NCBI GenBank assembly: GCA_019155205.2
Contig: JAHNZQ020000308.1
Span: 4,281,858-4,345,857 of the forward strand
Source: Gracilaria vermiculophylla
Taxonomy: Eukaryota > Rhodophyta > Florideophyceae > Gracilariales > Gracilariaceae
DNA length: 64,000 nt
Reading direction: 5' to 3'
Position numbers and translations under genes: made by a program. The notes below the pieces were generated by a model, which worked only from the letters and a program-made list of their open reading frames with translations, was not told the DNA's origin and made no database searches. Shown here piece after piece: positions 21,506 to 32,047 of this stretch (positions are counted from its first letter, which is position 1; each line of letters starts with the position of its first letter).

Positions 21506-23893
21506 TCATATGTTGAGTATTCCAGTGATTGTGTCTAATTCGTTTCGCAAGGAGGCCAATTCCTGAAACAAATCTGTCGCACCGTCCTCGGCATGACGCG
21601 ATCTAGGCACTCCTAGACTACGGGGCTCAACTGCTATTCTTCTCCTTGTGCGTCTTGTGTGTCCTTCATCTCTCGCTTGCAAAGCCATACTTCCATTTTG
21701 GCTTCCGCGAGCTTGGCGACGACTACCGATGCCCTGGAACAAGGATGGAACTGCCCGAACTTCTTTCTTTTGACCCCGCAGGTTATCCTTCAGTTCCACA
21801 GTTGTGGTAACATCCAGAGTGGCCTCCACCGAGCTTTCCTGTTCCAAGCTACCAGCGCTCCTTATGCCGCTATTTACCTCGCCTGCACTACTTGATTCGT
21901 CGCTCGCGACGCCTGATTGCGCAATATCCTCTTGCTTGTTAAGTCCAATCAGCATACCAGTTTGAACCTCTCTAACGGCGTCCAACTGCTCTCGCATAAT
22001 AGAGCCCCAGCGCACCTGTAAACCTTGCTCCGCTGCGTAGTCGCGCTTTGAACTTCCAGCTGAATGTTGCAATGGTGCCGACTCAATTTCTTTCCTCACA
22101 GCCCCGAGTCTTTCTGCTACCGCGTGAAGAACAGGTTGCACATGGGCCTTCAATCCCCATGTATTCTCGCGCATGTTACGCACCACCACCTCTAGTCTCA
22201 AGATGCGCTCCTTCCACAAAGCCCTAGCACTTACAAGTTCTGGCAGCAGCTGTTCGGCCGCCACTTCACTCTCATTGTCATTATCATCACGATCTTCTCG
22301 TCGTATATCGTTTTGGCTCACATTAGGAACACTTCTTTTGATTGTTTCAAACTCTAATTGGCGTCGTACTGTGCGCGGTGGCAGTTGCTTTCGAGATAGT
22401 GGCACGTCCGCTTTGTCATCTGTGCCTCCTTCTTCACTTACAGAGTGCTCTTTTGTGACCTCCTCACCGATCGGGTCTTGAAGTTCTTGTATACCAGACT
22501 GCGTATCATGTTGAAGACCCTGAGACCGTTGCTTGATCTTCGCAGAGTTGTCAGAGAGAAACGGACGTGAATTGTTTGGTACCGACGCCTCTCTAGCCAC
22601 AAGCTCAAGTTCTTTAGTCTCCAACATCACCTCACGGAGATCAATAGAACGTTTCATATTGTTGAACTTGGCGCGTTCGGTTTCGACTTCGCGTTCACGC
22701 TGATCGATGAGCTTTTCTCGTTCTGCGACAGCAGCATGAGCCCGTCGGATTGAACGCTCTCTTCTAGCCAGAGTTTTTTCGGACTGGGTGATAGCCGTTT
22801 CACGATTGTGTAATTTGGACTCTCTCTGCATCAGTTCACGTTCTTTTTTGTGAGCAGCCTCTTCTCGTCGGTCGATATCTGCACGGGTATCATCAAGAGA
22901 ACGCATTCCATCCTTCAATTGATTGCTCTGCATAGATAATTTGTCTTGTTCATTGGATACTTTTGCTTCGGTAACATCCAAATTGTGTTCTCTCTGTCTT
23001 AAGGAAAGTTCTCTTTCTCTCAAACTATTTTCCCTTTGCTCCAGAGTAGCTTGCAATGAATCCAACTGGGCGCGCGTGTCTTTCAAGGAGCGCAATTTGG
23101 AATGCATTTCACGTAAGGCCAAAAGAGCGAGTTGTACGCCCTCTGCGACATCGTCACGTATCGAAACTGCTTCCCTTTGTTCCAAGGCACAAAACTCATC
23201 AACAAATGTCTGCAGCGGTGCTACAACACGCTCAAAGTTCTCCAGAGATGCCAGGCGTTCCGATTTAAGGGTGACAGCAGCCTCAGTGGCGTCCACGTCG
23301 CGCTCTCGCTTTCTGACAGCACCCTCAAGCATTTCAAGGCGGTTGGCGAGCGTTTCCAGACGAATCTTCTCATCCGAAATACGTCTGGCTTCCGTGGCTA
23401 GTCGACTGAGCTCTGTCTTTGCAGCCTCAATCTGAGAGGTAACTGTATCGCGAGACTGAGCCAAGGCGGCATACTCCTTCTCCACAAGCTGAAGCTGAGC
23501 GTTCTTATGCTCAAGCGCTGTTTTAGTTGTTTTCAGCTGCTCCTTGTTGTTGGTGATAGACGCAACAAGCTTTCTGCCCTTTTCGGCACGCTGTTCCCAC
23601 CGCGAGAGTTGCCTCTGTCTCGCAGCAACATCGCGCAGAAAGGCAGTCATCTCTGACCTCATCCGGCGCTCGAGAGAGGCCAGAGCCCTTTCATGAGCTC
23701 TAAGCGCGCTGCCGCGGCTCTCAAGCCGCGCTTCGGCGGTACGCAATGCGTGCGCGCGCGTATCGAGCGCGGCGGAAAGACTCTTCATATGGGCGGCGTA
23801 CGAGTTAAGCAGATTGCTGTGGGGGGGAGTGGATGGCGGGGAGGGTGCTGCGGACATGGGGGGCGTGAGCGGCGGCGTGAGAGGCAGGAGCAT
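21506..23893 (-). CDS. long coiled-coil protein
   Basis: The protein is 795 aa from the first ATG at 23893; the frame is open further to 24064 with no ATG. It opens with a short Pro-rich segment (MLLPLTPPLTPP). Residues ~30-480 are almost continuous heptad-type coiled coil rich in Glu, Arg, Leu and Gln, with near-repeats such as LRERELSLRQREHNLD and RREEAAHKKERELMQRE. The remaining ~300 residues are mixed, partly acidic, with a helical EERLGAVRKEIE-like section and a basic RRTRRR patch. There is no motor or ATPase motif. Structural roles at centrosome-like, cytoskeletal or nuclear structures are possible; the family is not assigned. Confidence 0.75.
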   Translation of the reverse strand: MLLPLTPPLTPPMSAAPSPPSTPPHSNLLNSYAAHMKSLSAALDTRAHALRTAEARLESRGSALRAHERALASLERRMRSEMTAFLRDVAARQRQLSRWEQRAEKGRKLVASITNNKEQLKTTKTALEHKNAQLQLVEKEYAALAQSRDTVTSQIEAAKTELSRLATEARRISDEKIRLETLANRLEMLEGAVRKRERDVDATEAAVTLKSERLASLENFERVVAPLQTFVDEFCALEQREAVSIRDDVAEGVQLALLALREMHSKLRSLKDTRAQLDSLQATLEQRENSLRERELSLRQREHNLDVTEAKVSNEQDKLSMQSNQLKDGMRSLDDTRADIDRREEAAHKKERELMQRESKLHNRETAITQSEKTLARRERSIRRAHAAVAEREKLIDQREREVETERAKFNNMKRSIDLREVMLETKELELVAREASVPNNSRPFLSDNSAKIKQRSQGLQHDTQSGIQELQDPIGEEVTKEHSVSEEGGTDDKADVPLSRKQLPPRTVRRQLEFETIKRSVPNVSQNDIRREDRDDNDNESEVAAEQLLPELVSARALWKERILRLEVVVRNMRENTWGLKAHVQPVLHAVAERLGAVRKEIESAPLQHSAGSSKRDYAAEQGLQVRWGSIMREQLDAVREVQTGMLIGLNKQEDIAQSGVASDESSSAGEVNSGIRSAGSLEQESSVEATLDVTTTVELKDNLRGQKKEVRAVPSLFQGIGSRRQARGSQNGSMALQARDEGHTRRTRRRIAVEPRSLGVPRSRHAEDGATDLFQELASLRNELDTITGILNI

Positions 23894-24295
23894 GGCGATG
23901 GCGGGGAAGACGGCGGTGGACGGGGCGGAGGGAGTCAATGGGCGGAGCGGGGATGGGGAGGGTGGGGGGTGGGGGTGCTGCTGTGACGTAACGGTCGCAG
24001 TAGTGGGTGGGAGGCTATGATTGGTGAAGCGTAACACTTGGCGCACTGCGCTTCGGGGACACACGTCATAGCGTGCCGCGCTTTACGTCGAGCCGCTGGG
24101 ACGCAGGTGCCGTATCCGCCGTGCTCGCCATCGCCTCACCACAGAGAAACGTACCGCGCCGCACGTCTGATCCCCAAGGAAGCGAACACGCGTTTCCGTT
24201 CCATCAAATCACTCGTCGCCCATCCTTCGGCTCTTCTTCTTCGGCTGGCGCGTTCTCAGGCTCTGGTGACACCAATTTACCGCAATTTGCGCGCC

Positions 24296-24308
24296 TTTGG
24301 CGCCAAAA
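24296..24308. promoter_or_regulatory. palindromic E2F-like site
   Basis: TTTGGCGCCAAAA contains the E2F/DP consensus TTTSSCGC on both strands. It lies about 400 bp upstream of the coiled-coil gene start. Cell-cycle control is inference. The same 13-mer recurs at 38764-38776 and its core is tandemly repeated near 55.3 kb. Confidence 0.4.
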
Positions 24309-24780
24309 TCCCAACTGTAGCACCTTCGGCATCAAAAACTATCCTTCTGTGACGCCTGCCCCTTGAACGCGCCTCCCACTTCTGTTCGCTGCTCACAACT
24401 ATCCACACCCATATACGCTTTCTGAACCGGGCGAAACCCTCGACCTATTAGTTAATCCAGTGTCTTACATCATCTTAACTGGACTCATGTACCTGACATG
24501 GAGGATGTAAACAAGCACATCACGTCCCTTTCGCTACAAACATTCGCGCACAACCTGTGAATACTTTGCCGAAAAGTAGCACAAGCCGTGTATTAGCTTT
24601 ACAACCATGTTGCGACCACCCCTATTTATCCTTGTTTTGAAACTCATTATACCCGCCAGCCCACTTCGTATCGCAGACCCTCCCGCCCCCCTTCCCTCCT
24701 AACCCCCGCCTATCTCTGGTACTCCTTCATCCCCCGCCATACTCTTTTGGCTTTTATTTCGTCCCCATTAACGTTTCTTA

Positions 24781-26035
24781 ATGGCTAATCTCCGATCCAG
24801 AGCCCGGCGAACTCAAAACACATCGCAAGAACCTGGCATTGTCAAGTTGGCAAAATGTCTGCTCGCCATCGACGATGGTCGTCCAGCTTCTCTAGGTACT
24901 ATCTTTCCGGTTTCAGATGATGTCCCGGAACATTTTGACGCTCAGAACCCTCCTCATGGTATAGAAAAGGACTCTAGAGAGGCTAGGTTGTTAAAACGGC
25001 TGTACGACAGTAAGACTAAAGTCAAATGCCACATTGAGAGTTGCAAACAGACATTTACTGGGTTCGGACAGATTCTGGTATGTCCATTCAACTGCATATT
25101 ATTACGCCTACATTTAGCAACAAAAAGGGCTAACTTTCTTCTACATGGCTCGTCTAGAATCACAAGAGAGCCGAGAGAGATCTCGTTGCTGTACGTTTAT
25201 ACCGTATCGATACCTTGATGGTCTCATATCAGACACTCTTTAGGTCATCGTATCATATTCTAACCACTCTGTCCGCTGTTTTCCGAAAAAGGAGGCAAAA
25301 TACAAATGTCGGTCGAGAAGGAACAACTACGAAGGTCACAGAATATCAGTATGTGTGTGATCACCCGCTCTTTGATTCTCTGTGACATCTGAGACATCTA
25401 ACTGTTTTTTTTTTCTCTTCGTTTGTTTTGCTGTAGAAGAGAAAAATGAGGCGACAAAGGTCACCGCGAATTCATATTTGCCTCGATAGAAACTGCCTAG
25501 CTTCGTTCAACAAGGGCTTCAATGCCAATCGACATTTTTTTACGTACGTACATCATTTGGAGAATGGAAGCAAGAGAAACCCGTGAGGAGCGAGCATACT
25601 AACGCAATATTCATTAATAATATGTATAACAGTCAACATAACAAAGCACGACGTCGAACTCAAGGAGGAAAAGAGATTGTTGATGACAGTGTAGAGTCAA
25701 AAAGCACAACGTCATCGCACGGTTCGTCAGATTGCATCGAGTTTCTTGACGACGAAAACTGCATATCAGGGGGGAAATCTGAATCCACACCATGCAGCGA
25801 AGCAGAAGAACGCAATGACAAGGGGGAAGTGCCTGACCAAAGCAGTCACACCACTGTCACTCATTCATTTCGTGAAGACGGTTCAGCTGGTGACGCTAGA
25901 CGTGAAATAAGCAGTGAGATCCGAGAAGGAGCTTTATCTTTGATGAAACTCCGATATCATGGTCAGACTCTACCGGACGCGTGGCAAGCAGAACCGAATG
26001 GGGGGAGATATGCAAGATACGCAGGGCAAAACTGA
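24781..26035 (+). CDS. spliced zinc-finger-like protein, unknown
   Basis: Proposed four exons: 24781-25077, 25244-25348, 25437-25582 and 25633-26035, all GT-AG with phases that fit (0, 0, 2). Intron 3 is only 50 bp and carries a perfect TACTAAC branch site. The joined protein is about 316 aa. Exon 1 ends in CHIESCKQTFTGFGQIL, one C-x4-C half-finger. Exon 3 encodes ICLDRNCLASFNKGFNANRH followed by FFTYVHH, a C-x4-C-x12-H-x5-H finger. The last exon is acidic and Ser-rich. A nucleic-acid-binding role is plausible; the family is not recognised and the exon joins need RNA evidence. Confidence 0.6.
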
Positions 26036-27150
26036 AGAATTGCAAACAGCAAGAAACCCCTTTAGCGCAGTTATGGCATGTATCGGTACTGTATGATTAG
26101 AGTTTGTAGAGCTTGATGCTTTGACAGACGGAGTAAACTGAAGTTTGTACAAAGTGCCGTTGGCACATCATGTGATTCTCATTGAAACGCTTCTTAAGCC
26201 GCGTGCTCTTTGGAACACTTGCATCTCCCCAATTCAAGCACTTTCTCAAGGCCATGATAACTACAACTCAGGCAGTTCTGTTTTGCATGGTACAAATTTA
26301 TCTCGTTTCATGTGTTTTTAGTCGACACTCAAAATTGGCGCATGGGAACACGGATCTTGAAACGCTGATGGCCACGGTTGCTCAGAACACGATATAATAA
26401 TCCGCCGTGATCGTCTTGTTGACTATGTTACAAGAGGATTCACTATATTTCATGCATCGAATGCGAAATTGATCCCTGTAATTCTGCGACATGCACGAGT
26501 GTCTCGTGGTTCTGCTTGATGTAAATTCTTCACGTAGAGCAATGAAGGGCACAGTTTCAATCAGTCAAATTGCTAGTTATGAAGATGACTAGGATTCCGG
26601 CTTTGCCAAGGGTGGACGTACCCTTTCTGTTCGAAAAGTCCAGGACTAGAGAGAAAAGTGTGAATAACTTTCCCTGTTCGACTCGAAGAGTTGCGCCTTC
26701 ACAAACACCGTTCCTCCCGGCTCCGAGATTTTGACCATCGGGGAATTTCGCACTCTCTCAACATCTGCTGTGTACCCTGGTCACAGGGCGATTGGGGCGA
26801 TCGGATCTTTCTGGACGCCGTGTTCTTGTTCCTGGAGATAAATGCACAGTACTGTTCTGAACGTGGACTTTCGCGCTGGGAACGTTCTCATTGTGAGGAT
26901 CATATGCGTTCGTGCAACAATTGCACGGTATCAAGTGAGACAAGACCATTTCTTGTTTTCAAAACAGATGGTGACAATGATTTAGATCGAAAACAAGGAG
27001 CTTCGCGACTGAAACGTCTATCTATGAGCATTGTTGCTTTTCGCGAACACCGGTGAACAGATTAAATAAACGCCTCTAGGATCTGCCAACACTGTGGCGC
27101 AGAAGTGCAGGTGGAAGAGCGAAACTACTGGACCGTACTCATTTTCCGGA
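26036..27150. other. intergenic
   Basis: No supported gene; several short frames without motifs. It separates two plus-strand spliced genes and should contain the ABC transporter promoter. Confidence 0.4.
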
Positions 27151-29695
27151 ATGAGCTCCACCGTAACTTTCATAGCCTCAGTACCATTTCGTTTCACCCG
27201 TGAGACTAACACCGCCCTGGAATCTAGATTTCCAGTGCGAGCGAGCAATATTCGAATGTCTTCATCACAGCAAAATATGGAGAGAATGTCTCTTATCTCA
27301 CCTGCAACCGCACCTCTATACCATGTTGATGTTGATACCACCTACTGTTCCATTTCGGATGAAGACGAACCAGACGAGAGATCCTTTGATTCTTCGGTAA
27401 ATTGGCAGACCACCATGAGACTTATGCAACCTTATCTACGACCAGCAACAACCTATTTTACGTTCCTTACAATCACATCACTGAGCTCTCTCTTCATCTC
27501 CCGTGGGTTAAACCTATTACAGCCGTACATCACAAAGCTTATCCTAGACACCCTGGCAGGTTCCCGCGTCGTCCCGTACAGATTGTTGTTCCACCTATTT
27601 CTCACAGCCTGTTTCTCTCATGTGTTCAACTTCATTTGCACTTTTACATACTCTATTATTGAATGTGACGCCACCAGAAGATTTGGCATAGATCTGTACG
27701 AGCATCTCCATATGTTATGTGCCTCATTTCATGCAACCAGACGTGTCGGACAGATATCGAAAATCGTCGACAGAGGAACGGATGCTTTGGACACAATCGT
27801 CGACCTCTTGTTATTTACTCTCTTGCCAACGTGAGTTTTCAGATGCGGTGGATATTTTATATTTGAAGGACTTCATGACCTAACTTGTTCTTAGTTTGCT
27901 CGAGGCTGTCTTCGTCATTGCAGTATTCATGAAGCTGAATCTTCCATTTATCGCTTTGTGCAATGCTATTTGCGTTTGTCTCTTTTTTATCGTGACACTC
28001 CGCACCACCACATTCACGTAAGTTCTGGATTTCAGCGTTTTCGCACATAGTACAGGGACATGATCTAACTAATATACAGTATTGTATCGAGAAAGCGCGT
28101 AAACAATGTAGACAATCAACTCGGAGGTAAGTCGTGCTATGTAGTTTTCCAGGGGACTCCTTCACTGCATACATCCTGATTGCTTACTTCCATTGAACCT
28201 CGAAGATCGGGTACGTTTTTTCCATCTATCTATCCCATGAAAGTCATATGAGACCTCTAACCCAACACTAGGTGGTTGACACATTGCTCAATCACGAAAC
28301 TGTCAAGTCTTTTGCCATGGAATCGCACGAAGTCCGTGTTTATTCGTGGTTTGAATCCTTGTTTCAAGCATTGTATACCCGATTTCGACTTGCTGTAGAT
28401 TCGCAACAACTCTTTCAACGACTTATACAATCGATGGCCATGGTAATATCTCTACTGTTTGCTGCACATGCAATATCAGACGATACACTAACGCCCGGCG
28501 ACTTCCTTCTTATTTCTGCATATGTTATGCAACTCTTTGGGCCACTTGCGGTATGTTGCTCCTTACTTTCTTCAACCACAAATATGGCTCTGACGCTATC
28601 TATATTTTAGACCATTGCCACTTCTTACCGACTGCTAGCTCAATCAGTAATCGACCTCGAGAAGTGCGTTTCTTTACTTCAAGAAGAGCCTAGTGTGAAA
28701 GATTCACCAAATGCGCTAGAACTCCAGTTTGATCCAGATGCCGTACTCAGGAGGCATGCTGGAGAGATACTGTTTGATCGGGTTTCTTTTTCATATCCTG
28801 ACTCGCAGAATGGAAAAGGGCACAAGGGCCTCCGTGACGTCACATTCAAAGTAGCCCCTGGTAGTACTGTTGCATTAGTTGGCCCTTCTGGTGTTGGCAA
28901 AAGGTAAGTTGTGCGAACAAGACCACGAACATAGAAAGATGGCTAACATCGGACTCTTCGCAGCACAATTCTAAGACTGTTGCTTCGGTTCTATGACGTA
29001 TCAGGGGGTGGGATTTTCATTGATGGACAAGATATTCGCTCGTTTTCACAAGCATCTCTTCGACGCAACATAGGTATCGTCGCTCAAGAAACGGTATGAC
29101 CAACATAGTTCCTAAGAAACCATGAGCCAAACCGTTATCGTTGCTAACGAAGACAAAGGCTCTCTTCAACCAAACTTTGCGTGAAAATATCGTGTACGGT
29201 AAGCAATGCGCAAATGAAGATGAGATTATGGCCGCGGTTGAGGCTGCAGCGTTGACGCCACTCGTTCAAAGCTTATCGAAGGGTCTGGATTCCTTGGTGG
29301 GAGAACGGGGAGTACGATTATCTGGCGGTGAACGTCAGCGTGTGGGATGCGCACGATGCATTTTGAAATCCCCAAATATCGTGCTTCTCGACGAAGCATC
29401 TTCAGCATTGGTACGTTATGTTTCATACCATAGTATCGCTTCTTGGACTAACTCTCCGTAGGACACGCAAACGGAACGCGAGATTCAAGCGCAATTGCGG
29501 CATGTTTGTAGAAATCGGTCTACGATAGTAGTGGCGCACCGTTTGTCCACCATTATGATGGCGGATGAGATTGTAGTATTGGGAGAAGATAAGCGAGACA
29601 ACTACGCGACAATTGTAGAACGAGGCTCTCACAAAGAGCTGTTGGCCAAACAAGGCTTGTATGCAAGATTGTGGACAGCCCAGACCATGAGTTGA
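27151..29695 (+). CDS. half-size ABC transporter, HMT1/ATM/ABCB6 type, nine exons
   Basis: An ATP-driven exporter half-molecule that would dimerise in a membrane. Proposed exons: 27151-27830, 27895-28017, 28080-28126, 28206-28210, 28272-28550, 28611-28903, 28964-29093, 29159-29410 and 29462-29695. All introns are GT-AG, 60-80 bp, and all phases fit, giving 680 aa. Exons 1-6 encode a six-helix transmembrane domain, including the family's [12 protein letters not shown]...[14 protein letters not shown] segment. The nucleotide-binding domain has Walker A GPSGVGKS (split by an intron), the Q-loop AQET, signature LSGGERQR, Walker [12 protein letters not shown] and H-loop VVAHRLSTI. Members export glutathione conjugates, phytochelatins or porphyrins from mitochondria or vacuoles. 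Exon 4 is just 5 nt; without it the frame breaks. Confidence 0.88.
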
Positions 29696-30680
29696 GTCGC
29701 TCGTGATTTCGGGCTTCTGGACAAGGAAAAGTGAAGTATTATTGAATTCGGTTCTCACAGAAACCTTTGCATGCTGATAGAGAATTCAACTCACGATGGG
29801 CAGAAATATACTTTGTGATTCTTTGCCATAATGGGCATTCTCATCCAGATCGTGTTGTAGCGTAGGTTCATGCGACGGATATCTATTCAAGTACACATCA
29901 TGATAAATTATGTTGTATGCAACAGAGCATGGTGCTTGTTGTTACTCTTCATTCTAAGCTTAGGGTTGTGAGCATATATTCCGATTCCGCAGGAAAGATA
30001 AATTGCGCTCAGTCATCGTGTAGAAGACTACCTGAAAATTCAACTGTTGGAACAATCCTCTGGCATCATGGCAAACTGATCGTGGTACACTCATCATTCT
30101 TTTTGCCCAAACCGCAAATTTTCCGGAACAGCAAGGGTGTTCTTGACTGTGGCGAACAAGTTCTCAAATGACATCCAATGACAGTGAAAAACAATGAAAC
30201 AGCAGCTCTGTTTCTTTCCATTCAATCGAAGATAAATGAATATGTATTCTGCACGAGTCTGGACCTGATGAATGATATGCTACCTTGATACCTTGCCTTT
30301 GAAAAATGTGATGGGGCCCTCCAATTGGAGGACATTCACAAATATGAGTTGCCGGAAACAAGGAACGGAAGATCTCCGTGTCTTCACAACGGGTGAATTC
30401 AACCATGCAGACGTAGGGAGAACGAGATTGATAAATATCACATTTATTCATGCAGATGGAAAGGCTAAGCATTGGAGGTTTATTTTTGTTTCCTGAACCA
30501 GGAAACCTTAATGCCATACAACTGTACCACATCTTGGTTTCATGATTTTCCAGACTATAAGAGAACCGAGTCCTTAACTTGGGTTTGCCGTGGCACTGCA
30601 CTGGAGATAGAAGTATCCCACAACTGCGTCGCTCAAGAATATCGTTTACAACTTCCGCAGAAGTCGAAACTCTGATCAGA
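29696..30680. other. intergenic
   Basis: No supported gene. A TATAAG sequence at about 30556 lies ~125 bp before the Kazal-like gene start and could be its core promoter. Confidence 0.35.
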
Positions 30681-31667
30681 ATGCACTCGATATTACTCTT
30701 CGTTGTCTCACTACTCTTCACAAGAGTTTTTGCTCGAAGAAACCCGATAAGCGTTCCAACCCCATCCCCTCTACCTGAAGGTGAACAATGCTTTATCGGA
30801 GGTTTGTTTCCTCCAGCAGAATGCGAAGAAGGATTAACTTGTGTCATTAACGACTTTGGCAATATCCCTGTAGACTTGCCAGCATCTGGAGTGTGCACGT
30901 TGCTGAAATCCCCATCTCCTGCATGCTCTGTGGCGGTATGCAGCGCTACTGGGGCCGATACAATCTGCGTTATTGACTCGTTTGTTGCCACATGTGGGGC
31001 TTGGGCTACCCGCCAAGATGGTGGTACAAGTCCTGCTTGCCCAGAAATCTGTACATTGGAATGCGTTGAACCTATGCTTGTTGCAAGTAACGGACAGGAG
31101 TTCTGCAATCTTTGTCTACTTCAAGGAGCCAGCTGTGACTCGGACTTTGACATATTTGGCCCTGTTGAGAACGATCCATGCACACCACCGATCAGCATTC
31201 TAGACAAACCGATGTGCTGCAGGACAAAAGGAATCGGCTGCATTCCATTAGGCGAACGCTGCTCAACGGCAGGTTCATTCTTCCCCACTGTGCCCTGTGA
31301 AGAGGGCTTGACTTGTGTGATAGAAGATTTCGGGTTCCCCGCTGCTGATAGACCAAATTCCGGCACTTGCCGCATCCTGGATGTGGAGAAAACGTGTTCA
31401 GTTAAACTGTGCGCTTCGAGAGGGGCAGACTTCGCCTGCAAAGTGCCTCTTCCGGTCAACAGCGGCATTGTCAGTACTTGCAAAGCGTGGGCTACGCGCA
31501 CCGATGGAAACCCGAAACCAAATTGCAATTTAAGATGTCCAGAATTCTGTCTGATTAATTTCAAACCTGTGGCCAGCAATGGAAAAAAGTTCTGCAGCGT
31601 CTGTGCGTTATTTGAAGCCAGTTGCAAGGCCAACTTCATGTTCTTCGGGCCTGTGAGGAGGCACTGA
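30681..31667 (+). CDS. secreted cysteine-rich protein with two Kazal-like modules
   Basis: The protein is 328 aa from the ATG at 30681, beginning with a signal peptide (SILLFVVSLLFTRVFA). Two homologous modules follow, at residues ~34-170 and ~191-325. Each has a GE-x-C...C-EEGLTCVI-x-DFG...C section similar to IGFBP/WAP-type motifs, a central C-S-V-x-x-C pair, and a C-terminal VASNG-x-x-FC-x-x-C-x-L-x-x-ASC section of Kazal type. Kazal domains usually inhibit serine proteases; several cysteines here deviate from the classic spacing, so inhibition is inference. The modules end with the same FGPV motif, which supports an internal duplication. A single exon. Confidence 0.75.
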   Translation: MHSILLFVVSLLFTRVFARRNPISVPTPSPLPEGEQCFIGGLFPPAECEEGLTCVINDFGNIPVDLPASGVCTLLKSPSPACSVAVCSATGADTICVIDSFVATCGAWATRQDGGTSPACPEICTLECVEPMLVASNGQEFCNLCLLQGASCDSDFDIFGPVENDPCTPPISILDKPMCCRTKGIGCIPLGERCSTAGSFFPTVPCEEGLTCVIEDFGFPAADRPNSGTCRILDVEKTCSVKLCASRGADFACKVPLPVNSGIVSTCKAWATRTDGNPKPNCNLRCPEFCLINFKPVASNGKKFCSVCALFEASCKANFMFFGPVRRH

Positions 31668-32047
31668 GAGGGGGTGTATGAATACGGGCGATTGAGGATG
31701 AAGCACATTGAATGAATAGATTTGTCAAAACGAACGCACTGCACTTCCTTATGTCATACTTCTTCTGAACTATGAGTTCATTACACAATCCATTCGTAAC
31801 GCGTGGGGCTTGCGAAATGTTCCCAACAACTTATTATGCTTCCTAAGGAAAATGAAATCACTAGCAAGCCGCAACCGTGTTACGCTCACTTTATGACATC
31901 AAAAATGGTTAAAGAAAACATACGTACGGTTACAGCGACCTTCTACAAAGGGAACGGGGAATGAGAACCTTATTGTACCTGTATCTTGTACCTCAAGTTA
32001 GTAAACGAATTTTTACGTGTGTTAAAAGGTTTACTGGGTTTTGGGCT
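31668..32047. other. intergenic, convergent 3' ends
   Basis: About 380 bp between the 3' ends of the Kazal-like gene (plus) and the FG-GAP gene (minus). Nothing else is seen. Confidence 0.4.

Noticed and set aside
30164..31108. Minus-strand frame of 314 codons over the Kazal-like gene
   Set aside because: Antisense shadow of a cysteine-rich secreted protein with a clear signal peptide.
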